Shown here piece after piece: positions 49,351 through 57,500 of a stretch of 57,500 nucleotides of DNA. The stretch's first letter is position 1. The number at the start of each line of letters is the position of its first letter. The DNA comes from Prorocentrum cordatum (Eukaryota > Sar > Dinophyceae > Prorocentrales > Prorocentraceae): assembly GCA_963575745.1 (NCBI GenBank), contig CAUYUJ010004969.1, positions 454,317-511,816 on the forward strand. The letters are read 5' to 3'. Position numbers and translations under genes: made by a program. The notes under the pieces were generated by a model that saw only the letters and a program-made list of their open reading frames with translations, was not told the DNA's origin and did not search any database.

Positions 49351-49899
49351 AGGCGTGCTCGATAACGCGTCTCAATATGCGCTGATGTTTCCTATACGCC
49401 CCCGCATGATGTTCCCAGATGCGCCAAGGCAGCGCCGACACGCACCGACGCGACTCTGAAATACCGCCCACCGCACGTTGTGTGTTGCTTCGGCGCGCAC
49501 GGGGGTCCCTGGGAATCCCCGCCAGACTTGGCGACACGCATAAGAGGGTGGAGGGAGGGGGGAGGGCTTCTTAGAAGGAGGGCTACTTCTTCGAAGGCGC
49601 CGGCCTTACATCTATAGATAAGGCCCGCGCCTTCTGAGAGGCAGGGGTGCTGCTCAGAAGCCCTCCCCCCCTCCCCACAACCCCCTCCTGCACGTGGCTG
49701 ACAGACGGCCAGCGTCTCGAGCATCTCCTCGTTTTGAACAGAGGGAGGGCGAGAGCGGGGAAACCGAAAAGGGTACCAATACCGCTACTCCCTGGACCGC
49801 TCCAGGGGTGCGTGCGGACCCGCATGTCGAGGCGAAGCCAGCGGTGGCGACGACGGCCTCCCAGGAGAACACCGAAGGGAGAAAACGGGCGAAGGGTAG

Positions 49900-50009
49900 G
49901 GAGAGATAGCGAGAAAGAGAGAGGCAGAGCGAGAAAGAAATAGTGAGAGAGAGAGCACATGGATAGCAAAAAAAATGCTATGAGTACCTTTTCTCCTTCT
50001 GAGATATGG

Positions 50010-50047
<38 letters not shown>

Positions 50048-50128
50048 AACAGAGAGAGAGAGAGAGAGTGAGAGAGAGAAACAGAGAGAAAAAGAGAGAG
50101 AGAGAGAGAGAGAGAAACACAACAAAAA
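49900..50128 (+). repeat. (GA)n purine tract
   Basis: GAGAGA runs (50009-50041 and 50052-50127) with GAAACA and AAAG interruptions, all purine-rich. Confidence 0.92.
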
Positions 50129-50261
50129 ACGAAAGAGACGACCAGGCGGGCCGCGGGCGCCGAGGCAGTCTCAGCATGTTCCGGGGCAGCATTGCTTGGG
50201 CCACGATTTCTGCTGGAGAAAACAAAAACGCACAGATCGGCGGCGAGCGGGGGGGGGGGAC

Positions 50262-50445
50262 GCGAGAAGGGGCGGGCCTGCTCAGAAGGCTCGGAAGGCC
50301 CACAGCCTTCCGATGGGGCTTCCTGAACCTTCCCCTAAGGCAGAGCAATGCCCTCCGAAGGCGCGGGGGCTTCTGAGAAGGCCCCCCCGCCTTACGAGAA
50401 GGCCCTCTCCGTCTCCCTGCCCCCCTCGCTCGCCGCCGGCAAGAG
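50262..50445 (+). repeat. Dispersed repeat family 8, copy 2
   Basis: GGGCCTGCTCAGAAGGCTCG, CAGCCTTCCGATGGGGC, GGGGGCTTCTGAGAAGGCC and CCCCCTCGCTCGCCGCCGG, in the same order as 13345-13525. Confidence 0.65.
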
Positions 50446-50581
50446 GAACAGCCCACGGAAGTGTCAGGAACCTCCCTACATCCTCCGGCCTTGCGCCGAG
50501 CTGTGGAAAATATACCGAGCTCTATCGTCGGCAAACGTCGGCTCTGCACCCGTTGAGCAGGGACCGGCAGTCCCGGCATTC

Positions 50582-50748
50582 CTATAGGCCTACCACGACA
50601 TGTTCTTAGAACCCAGAAATGTTCTGAGAACAACCAGGACATGTTCTTAGTCCATACACCGGGTATACTGCTCCCAACCAGAAGTGTTCTAAGAACACTC
50701 CGTGCAAACCACAAAAAAGGTTCTTAGAGCATTCTTTGGTAGGCCTAT
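50582..50748. mobile_element. MITE-like family 1, copy 3
   Basis: CCTATAGGCCTACCACGACA at the left end and TTTGGTAGGCCTAT at the right, with internal GTTCTTAGAAC and GTTCTAAGAAC. The best preserved copy. Confidence 0.78.
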
Positions 50749-51107
50749 CGGCGAGCCAGGACGCTGCGCGACTGCGTGAATCCGTGTGGTTCGCCTAGCG
50801 TTCTCGCGGCTGGCGCCCTGTGTCGCGGCGCCCAGCCGAGCGCTCTCTCGCTCCACGGGCTGTCTCCAATCCCACGCCACCCTCCCAGGGAACATCCCGA
50901 GCGTCGTGACGAGGACCATCATGAGCTCCGATACCGACCACACACCACCATCTGGTTACTTGAAAGGGAGCGAAAAGGAAAACCATGCAGGAAAGAGGAC
51001 TGCGCAGGGTATGCAAAATGCGCAGCGCGCCAAAATTCGAGCATGCGTAAGAGCAGAAACCGCTGCGGGGGGATGCCCCGCGCCTGTGCCCAGGAATTTG
51101 GAGTCCC

Positions 51108-51260
51108 GAAACGGTGCGGTGACGGACCGTGCGGTGACCTCGAAATCCCTGCAGACCTCACCGCACGGTCCGTAACGCACGGTTTTGGGACCTCGGACAC
51201 CCCAGTCGCCCGAGGCGTCCTCGGAGAACGACCCGAGTCCCCAAAAACCGTGCGGTGACC
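51108..51260. repeat. Nested inverted repeats around CCGTGCGGTGA
   Basis: GGACCGTGCGGTGACCT (51124-51140) faces its near complement at 51155-51172. A second, wider pair is CGCACGGTTTTGGGACCTCG with CGAGTCCCCAAAAACCGTGC (about 51176-51255). Confidence 0.7.
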
Positions 51261-51399
51261 CCGACTCCCCACCGACCCACCACACGGTGTGGCCACCGCC
51301 CCGTTTGGGGACCCGAAGGAAGGCGTCGGGCTCGCTCGCTCGGTGGAAAATGCGACCATTCTGCCGGGGTGGGTTGGAGAGTGGAGGTGGAGGGTGGAG

Positions 51400-51492
51400 G
51401 AGGAGTAAGAGATCGAGGAGGAGGAGGAGGAGGAGGCGGTGGAGGAGGCGGAGGAGGAGGAGGCGGAGGAGGAGGAGGAGGAGGAGGAGGAA
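51400..51492 (+). repeat. (GGA)n tract with GGC variants
   Basis: GAGGAGGAGGAGGAGG with GGCGGTGGAGGAGG interruptions. Confidence 0.92.
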
Positions 51493-51683
51493 GAAAATGC
51501 GGGGCCGTCCATCGCAGCGCGCCAACGGAACCACGCCCGGCTCGCCCCGTCTGCCGCGCGGGTTTTGCTACTCCAAGCTCTCTGCCGGCAGCGACTCCTG
51601 CAGGATCTGCCTGCCCCCCTTGGCACGTGGAGGCGTGCCAGAATGCCAAGTGCTACCTGCCTTTTTGTTGTTATTGTTTGTAA

Positions 51684-51965
51684 TATGTATGTATGCATGT
51701 ATGCATGTATGCATGTATGCATGTATGCATGTATGTATGTATGTATGTATGTATGTATGTATGTATGTATGTATGTATGTATGTACGTATGTACGTAGGT
51801 ATGTAGGTATGTAGGTATGTATGTATGTATGTATGTATGTATGTATGTATGTATGTATGTATGTAGGTATGCGTGTATGCATGTATGTATGTATGTATGT
51901 ATGTATGTATGTATGTATGTATGTATGTATGTATGTATGTATATGTATATATATATATGTATATT
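51684..51965 (+). repeat. (GTAT)n microsatellite
   Basis: About 280 bp of TATG tetramers with GCATG, GTACG and GTAGG variants, ending in ATATATAT. Confidence 0.97.
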
Positions 51966-52059
51966 ACAATCTTCTAGAAAGGGCCCCCCCGTTTCCCCGT
52001 CTCCCCGTCGCAACTCGTCGAGCGCACCGCCCCTGCTCCCGGGGGGGGCCCTGGGCGGC

Positions 52060-52650
52060 CATGGTGACCCCCTGGGGCTCTTCGGAGCTTCCACGGCGGC
52101 CGAGGAGGCCTCCAAGACGGTCCACGAGGGCACCGAGTCGCCGAACGATCGTTCGAAGACTACCAATATGGCCTCAAGATGGCGCAAGATGCTTTCAAGG
52201 CGCCCCACGAGGCCTCCAAGAGGCCTCCAAGAAGGGCACCCCAAAGCCAACATCATTGATTCCCTTGCGTATTTTAAGTCTTGTGGCGGTCTCGCCTTTT
52301 CGGCTTTCCGACGCTCCGAGACAGACGGCCCAAGAGGCCCCCAAGACGGCCTGAGAGCGCCCCAAGACGGCCCAGGAAGCGCCCAAGACGGCCCAAGAAA
52401 CGCCCCAAGGCGGCCCCCCAAAAAGGCCCCACAGAGGGAACACGAACCGACAATCCGAGCCTTCCGCCCCACGAGGCCCCCAGGAAGCCCCGAGAGGCGT
52501 CCAAGGGGCCCCAAGATGCCCACAAGAGGCCCCCAAGAGGCCCCAAGAGGCCCCACAGAGCGGCCCAAGAAGCCCCCAGACGGCCACCACGAGGCCCCAA
52601 AACTGCCTACAAGAGGCCTCCGAGATGCCTCCCACGAGACTCCAACAAAC
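52060..52650 (+). repeat. Second block of degenerate CCAAGAGGCCC repeats
   Basis: Same units as 10380-11995 and one embedded core (about 52235-52320: CCAACATCATTGATT then CTCGCCTTTTCGGCTTTCCGA). Ends just left of the ABC gene's stop codon. Confidence 0.7.
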
Positions 52651-52668
52651 GTCCACTAGGCTTATAAA

Positions 52669-54708
52669 CTACAATCCAAGTACGGTGGCGGGACGTGCCG
52701 TAGGCAGCTGGATAATGCGCACATACGCGTCTTCAAGCGTTGCCTGTGATATCCCCCAACGCTTGATGCCGTTCCCTTCCGCGCGTCGACCCAACGACAG
52801 GAACAACTGCCCGACAGTTTCCACGTCGCGGCCGACCTTGAAAGTCATCTGGCCGAGCTGAGAAACCTTTACGGGCTTCTTGTTTTCATCTTGAAACTGC
52901 GACGCAATGAAAACCATGGCCTTCTCCTCCTCGCCGTCGTTTGCATCGACTGTCAACATATAACCGGTTCCCCATACGTCCTTCAACTCCTGTACGGAAC
53001 CCTGTGTGGCTATGCGGCCTTTATTCAAGATGACAATATCAGAACACAACGCCTCTGCCTCTTCAAGCATATGAGTAGTAAGCAAGAGGCAACTTCCGTC
53101 AGCCTTGGCTTTCCCGATGGTGGTCCACAGCTGACGTCGGGCGAATGGATCTAGACCAGTCGTGGGCTCGTCCAGAAACGTGAGCGTGGAGGAGCCAGTA
53201 AGCGCACAACCCACGGCCAATCGACGACGCATACCTCCACTGAGCTGCGAAGGGAACGCAAACCGCTTCTCGGTCAACAATGTGGCTTCAATCATTTGTT
53301 CGAAACATTCCTTCTCCTTGTCTTTACGTACTGCGCGAATGCGCCCGAAGAAATATATGTGCTCCTCGACAGTCAGATCCTCGAACAGAACCGTTTCCTG
53401 CGGGCACAATCCAATACTGTCTTCGCCCCCGTACGCGGTGGCAACCGGACGGATCAATATATTCCCCCGCTGTGGAGTTTCTTCGCCAGTGATGCACTTT
53501 ATCGAGGTCGTCTTTCCGGCGCCATTCGGGCCAAGCAAACCTAGCGTTGATCCCGGCCTCATGAAAAAACTAACTCCATCCAGAGCCCGGCTCTTCGTCA
53601 TTGAGAGTGGCAGGAAGCCGTATGCCATTGTGAGCTCCTGCACCTCAACCAGAGCCGACACTTCTTTGGGCGTTTCCTTCCTCCGGTACAGGGTGGGAAA
53701 ACGCCGTGCGTCAAGTAGAAGAACTAAGATGCCCCAAAGTACAAGCTCTGCCAAGACAAGCCCTACAAGCTCGACGTACTGCACTTCCAAAGACGGCTTA
53801 CCACCAACTGACGTCGCAATATCATCACCTGGACCTTGGATCATCATTCGAATCATCCTGTAAGGGGCCGTCGTGAACACCTCAGAATCCACTGCTTCCA
53901 ACACACGCTGAAGGCTGATGCATCTGCCTCTGTCGGCGCATGCACCCACCAAGAGAAACAACGTATGATAAGCAGGCAACACTGGGCATGCAAGCAAGCT
54001 GGCGTAGCGGGTGCCTCCCATCCAGATCAGGTGCCCTCCGGTTCCAAAGGTTGTGATAGCACTGACCACAATCGGCACAACTGTTACTGCAACTGCCAGG
54101 GACATTGAAGCTACGATTGATGTTCTCGATCGCCCGAAGAGGAACTGAAACACTGAACCCAGAACCACCACAGAGAAAACAATTAGCAGCAATGGGATGG
54201 TCAGCACCACGACCGATGTGGTGGTCAAAAGACGCACCTTCGTCCAGAAACGTGCGACAGCTGCCATGGTCAACAATTCAAGGAACATCTGCGTAGCACC
54301 CTCAACGCCTGCTAAACTGGCCCAATACGAGTACCGCGAAAGACCTACTATGTGTAATAGTTGCCGCTGGCCAGACTCTACCTCGCGAGTGATCTGTTGC
54401 ACGAAGAAAAGCAGCATCATCGATGTCATTGCAAGGACAACGAAGCAAAAAATTGCGTCCACCGCTGTGGTGATTATGCCTTCGGTGCCATATTGCCTCA
54501 GTGCTTCCCCGTAGTGCGGCCTGCCCAGCCTCTGCCAGATCGACTTGTCGTGAAGAAGCCTCAGCAAACCTGATTGCGCAAAGTGAACTATAAGCACAAG
54601 CACCGCGGGAAGAACTGCTCGAACCAGACGAAGGCCAAGCGAGCGCAGGCGCATATGCCGCCATAAGCACATTGAAGCTAGCGCCTTGAAGTGGCCAAGC
54701 ATGCCCAT
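52669..54708 (-). CDS. Half-size ABCA-like ABC transporter (membrane domain then ATPase)
   Basis: 679 aa, no introns. The N-terminal FKALASMCLWRH and a hydrophobic helix at about 28-46 resemble the start of ABCA half-transporters. Further membrane segments lie near 81-104, 140-152, 160-191, 198-220, 236-256 and 311-332. The ATPase has Walker A GPNGAGKT (393-400), Q-loop CPQE (435-438), signature LSGGM (489-493), Walker B TFLDEPTTGLD (510-520) and H-loop TTH (544-546), all intact. The tail (GSVQELKDVWGTGY) is typical of the ABCA regulatory region. ABCA proteins move lipids and related substrates; the substrate here is unknown. Full-length ABCA proteins have two such halves, so this one would need to dimerise or is truncated. 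The surrounding DNA is visibly less GC-rich than the rest. A spliced-leader fragment 73 nt upstream and the lack of introns suggest a retroposed gene. Confidence 0.92.
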   Translation of the reverse strand: MGMLGHFKALASMCLWRHMRLRSLGLRLVRAVLPAVLVLIVHFAQSGLLRLLHDKSIWQRLGRPHYGEALRQYGTEGIITTAVDAIFCFVVLAMTSMMLLFFVQQITREVESGQRQLLHIVGLSRYSYWASLAGVEGATQMFLELLTMAAVARFWTKVRLLTTTSVVVLTIPLLLIVFSVVVLGSVFQFLFGRSRTSIVASMSLAVAVTVVPIVVSAITTFGTGGHLIWMGGTRYASLLACPVLPAYHTLFLLVGACADRGRCISLQRVLEAVDSEVFTTAPYRMIRMMIQGPGDDIATSVGGKPSLEVQYVELVGLVLAELVLWGILVLLLDARRFPTLYRRKETPKEVSALVEVQELTMAYGFLPLSMTKSRALDGVSFFMRPGSTLGLLGPNGAGKTTSIKCITGEETPQRGNILIRPVATAYGGEDSIGLCPQETVLFEDLTVEEHIYFFGRIRAVRKDKEKECFEQMIEATLLTEKRFAFPSQLSGGMRRRLAVGCALTGSSTLTFLDEPTTGLDPFARRQLWTTIGKAKADGSCLLLTTHMLEEAEALCSDIVILNKGRIATQGSVQELKDVWGTGYMLTVDANDGEEEKAMVFIASQFQDENKKPVKVSQLGQMTFKVGRDVETVGQLFLSLGRRAEGNGIKRWGISQATLEDAYVRIIQLPTARPATVLGL

Positions 54709-54781
54709 GATGACAACGCCACCGCTGGCTTACCCAATAACGCAGAAGGGCAAGCGAGTGAAGCGGATTGCGCCGAAATTG

Positions 54782-54791
54782 CTTGAGCCAA
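54782..54791 (-). promoter_or_regulatory. Probable relict spliced-leader fragment upstream of the ABC gene
   Basis: Sense strand TTGGCTCAAG is identical to the last 10 nt of DinoSL, preceded by CATCG where intact DinoSL has CCATTT. It ends 73 nt before the start codon, comparable with 110 and 127 nt in the two LINEs. Only 10 bases match, so chance cannot be excluded. Confidence 0.45.
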
Positions 54792-56972
54792 CGATGTGCA
54801 AAGCATGCGAGCACAATGTATCGAATCATTAAGACGGGGGCATGAGACATTCGGAGGGGCCCAACTACATAACTACAGTTTTCAAGGCAACCATGGAAAC
54901 GAACGCCAAGTCCCTCAGGCAGAGCTTCGAATGGCATCACTTAGAGTGTGGCTTCAGGGCCGAATATCATGGATACAGGGTTGGCAATTGCGCTACACTT
55001 GGCTAACCTGAATCACAACTTCGGTCAACTCGAGCATGGAACGGAACGGGACCAAGTAAGACGAAGCCGAGCGCGAGGAGGAGACGCGAACCGAATCAAC
55101 TACAAAGCTAAGCGGCACAACGGATGATTCAAGCTAGAACACATTGTTCATACGCACGTGAAACCTGAAACGCATGATCCGATCCACAAGTAAGAGAAAC
55201 GGTTAAGTCAAGCCAAGCCAAATGTAATATACGATATACTGCAACGGCAAATGCCACGCTACTGTTAATAGTCATGTTCGCAGTGAAGCCAATACCAAAG
55301 GGTCAAACTTTAGCACGGTCACACCAGCGACGACCGCGATATGTCAATGCACGGCTTCAACACACGCGAAAGCGCTCGGCGAGTGCCTCACTCGGCCTGC
55401 AAAGTGGTTATGACGCTCACGCTGAAACTGAACCAATAGCTACACATACTACAGCCCCCTTCAAAGTATGCATACGATGCTCTACTCTCAAGACGTGCGC
55501 AAACCAAACAATCGATGTCCGAGTCAACATTACGCCAAATAACTGGACGCGCGGGTATCATTCCTGACACTGAGGCTAAATACGAGGCCTGAGGTACCGC
55601 TCAAGCCAGAACTCTGAGAGATAGAACAACGGACAGCCCGCACCAGATCAACGGGCGAACATTGCGGAGGTCAAGGCTACGCTGAGCTTGGGCCACCGAG
55701 GGGCCCGACGCCGTCTAGCGGGCTCGCCTGAACCCGAAAACATTGACATCTCTTGGGGACATTTGTTTGATTGCGGCCGCCTTTGGCCGGCGAAGCCGCC
55801 GAACCGTTTCACTTGTGCCTGCTTGCGCCAGCCTTCCGCCGAGGAGGGGGACTCGGGGGTTTGCTAGAGGCGTCTCAAGCAGGTCGCCAGCGCCTCGCTC
55901 CATATTGGGACGCACTGCGGTCCTCTCCATGGCCACGGGGGTTCCAAAAACGTGGTGGCCTGTAGAGTAGTGCCGTCCCACGGGCCCTCTGGGCCTAGGT
56001 AATTGCGAGTCTGTCGTGGGAAATCTGAAGATGGGAAGTCGGCATCGTCCAGTTGGGCCTCGAGAGTATGTTGCTTGATGCTGGGCCAATCCTTCGGGTT
56101 GCCCCTTGTGCGACGAGATAACCACCTACGAGTGCATCTACTCCATTGTGGGGTGCTGTGCTACATCAGTCCTTCTCCTTGAGATCTCCATTAAGACGCA
56201 ATATCACGTGCAACAGTTGCGGAGAGGATGCGTACTTACGTCTGTGGATGGGTTCAGTTGTGCAACTGGATGTGGTATGCGGATGGGCATGCTTTGCACA
56301 AGTGCGCACGTGGATGCATGTGCACGCGTATGACACAATGTCCACGTCTCTTCGAACAAGTGTGCATTACGAACTTCGTATCCACAAGGCACGGCCGAGT
56401 GCAGGTCGTAAGTGCAGAATGTTGCGCACGATGAGCAAGTTCGCATGCGTTGAGTCGGGTAAGGGTGCCTGCAAGTGTCATGGCCACCCGTGCGGCGCGA
56501 TGATTGCCACAGCGCGCGTCAGCGGGTGAGCACTCTGGCAGCCGCGCGCGCCGACCTCGACCCTCCACGCGCGGTAACACGCGCAGTGGACGTACGAAGA
56601 TCAACGAATGGGGGCAAACGACCGAGCGGACATACATAATGCCAGCGCTTACCAGTTTGAAACATGATCCCTATCGCTATGTTTGACCTCACCTCACCTC
56701 GATGCCGATCTTAAGGATTCCCTCAGTTTCTGAGGGCCTATCCCTAAGATTGTACTCGCTTTTTGCTCGCCCATCTTAGGGATAGGGATTTGTTCCAGGC
56801 TGGTAAAGCGCGCCTTTCGAGACGAACGGCTGTGGGCACGGCCGGGCCAGAGCGGCCCAATGACCCCGAACGGGAGGTCAGCAGGCCGGACGATGCCGCC
56901 CAGACTTCGCAAGATCAGACGAAGCTGAGTCGGGTCAGGCCGATGGCGCCAAGCGGGGCCCGCCCCAACACG
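54792..56972. other. Lower-GC intronic stretch upstream of the ABC gene
   Basis: No recognisable coding sequence, tandem array or dispersed repeat was found. Composition continues the lower-GC island that includes the ABC gene, up to about 56.7 kb. A stem of CCTATCCCTAAGAT with its complement (56742-56789) and a small CCCTCAG..CTGAGGG hairpin lie near its right edge. Confidence 0.5.
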
Positions 56973-57276
56973 GTCGGACCTGGGCCAGAAGAGAACCCTG
57001 TGAGAACATGAGGTCCTCCGTCGGCCAAGACAAACGGAACATCCAAGGGGTGCCATCCCCAGGGTGCACACAACAAGGGCTCCCAACTTCGCGCTCTCGC
57101 GCCGCCTCCCAGGGGAGAAGGCGAGGATGAGGAGGAATCGGAGCCGAACCACGAAGCGCGAAGCGCCAACAACTTCGTGCCCTCGAGGGCGCCCTTGACA
57201 CAAGACCATCCAGCAAGCACGAAGGACACTGCGGAGTCCTCCCTGAACCGACCTCGATCTCGGAACTCGGCCCGAC
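56973..57276. mobile_element. MITE-like family 4, copy 2 (longer form)
   Basis: Same ends (GTCGGACCTGGGCC and TCGGCCCGAC) and landmarks as 13549-13721, with about 130 bp more in the middle. Lies about 90 bp after the donor of exon A. Confidence 0.72.
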
Positions 57277-57365
57277 GGCATCGAGGGCACGCCAGGGGCG
57301 AGGACTGGCCCGGCCTCCCGGGAGCTGCATCCCGAGGCGGGGCCGGGAAAAACTCCAGGCGTCGC

Positions 57366-57419
57366 CTGGCCGTCGACCCGGGAAGGGTCCACGCCCTTGT
57401 ACGAGTTCAGGCTGCTCAC
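57366..57419 (-). CDS. Exon A (most 5' exon seen) of the split membrane-protein gene
   Basis: 18 codons reading VSSLNSYKGVDPSRVDGQ, 17 of 18 ending in G or C. The acceptor is GCCAAG|GTG and the donor is CAG|GCGACG, a GC donor in phase 0. It joins exon B to give VDGQ-RLLDAGTVEF. A TCC tract (GGA in the sense strand) starts about 26 bp upstream in the intron. Assignment to the same gene rests on phase, order and codon style; the 10.7-kb intron that follows would enclose the ABC transporter. The alternative is that this exon belongs to a neighbouring paralogue. Confidence 0.62.
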
Positions 57420-57445
57420 CTTGGCCGCCGCCCGAGGGGGGTGCT

Positions 57446-57500
57446 CCTCCTCCTCCTCCTCCTCTTCCTTCTTCTCCCTCCTCCTCCTCCTCCTCCTCCT
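57446..57500 (+). repeat. TCC-type tract at the right end of the window
   Basis: CTCCTCCTCC with TTCCTTCTTC; continues out of the window. About 26 bp upstream of exon A (GGA in the sense strand). Confidence 0.9.

Larger units (their letters stand above)
1555..57419 (-). other. Split gene: eight-exon dinoflagellate membrane protein, incomplete at both ends
   Basis: Eight short coding blocks on the minus strand join in order (57366-57419, 46622-46665, 44554-44602, 40298-40381, 38310-38350, 30386-30455, 13806-13856, 1555-1638) into one frame without stops, about 159 codons. Whole codons end in G or C in 152 of 157 cases, unlike flanking DNA. Every acceptor is AG; donors are GC (seven) or GA (one). 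Two junctions split an arginine codon as AG|G on both sides. The product has four cysteines (YC, DCC, FACG), suggesting a small disulfide-bonded luminal or extracellular domain, then a hydrophobic helix starting RFFALVAILYG. I believe similar sequences occur in dinoflagellate predicted proteins but cannot verify it here. Function unknown. Introns are about 2.0, 4.2, 1.9, 7.9, 16.5, 12.2 and 10.7 kb and contain LINEs, satellites and an ABC gene. The 5' and 3' ends lie outside the window. The exon joins are inferred; no transcript was available. Confidence 0.7.

Noticed and set aside
50840-50960. Possible minus-strand membrane exon (SELMMVLVTTLGMFPG)
   Set aside because: Coding-like, but exons A and B already join in phase and no clear AG|G acceptor was found; cannot be placed in a gene.

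Overview
The window is nuclear DNA of a dinoflagellate. The decisive marker is the dinoflagellate spliced-leader (DinoSL) sequence. It is present in full twice on the minus strand (9357-9377 and 21873-21893), each time at the 5' end of a LINE-type retrotransposon. A third, 3'-terminal fragment (54782-54791) lies in front of an intronless ABC-transporter gene. GC-rich codons, non-GT splice donors, very long repeat-filled introns and degenerate CCCTAAA telomere-type repeats fit the same assignment. A high-GC genome of the Prorocentrum kind would match, but the species cannot be fixed from the sequence.

Most of the window appears to be the inside of one very large split gene on the minus strand, which runs off both ends. 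Eight short exons (41-84 nt, about 477 nt in total) at 57.4, 46.6, 44.6, 40.3, 38.3, 30.4, 13.8 and 1.6 kb join in phase into one open frame of about 159 codons. Nearly every third codon position is G or C (152 of 157 whole codons by my count). The exons are separated by introns of about 2 to 16.5 kb. All splice acceptors are AG. Seven of the eight donors are GC, one is GA and none is GT. The product would be a membrane-anchored protein with a small cysteine-containing domain, of unknown function.

Inside its introns, from the gene's 5' end (right) to its 3' end (left): (1) intron 57365-46666 holds an intronless half-size ABCA-like transporter (52669-54708, minus) in a lower-GC island, plus (GTAT)n, (GA)n and GGA tracts. 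(2) Intron 44553-40382 holds a satellite of about 26 units of roughly 103 bp. (3) Intron 38309-30456 holds a 192-bp AT-rich, G-poor insert with a 16-bp target duplication. (4) Intron 30385-13857 holds an intact two-ORF LINE (15496-21898) with spliced leader, short A-tract and 11-bp target duplication. It also holds two satellites (152-bp units at 22440-23625; 78-bp units, arranged as about 155-bp dimers, at 23915-25410) and a degenerate array of about 90-bp units (26053-26935). (5) Intron 13805-1639 holds a related LINE (2765-9377) whose ORF2 carries a one-base frameshift.

The rest is GGA/TCC microsatellite and dispersed repeats. Several of these are MITE-like with terminal inverted repeats and occur two or three times in the window. 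All supported coding sequence lies on the minus strand. Many long open frames in the GGA/TCC tracts and satellites are artefacts of the repeat period and were not annotated.
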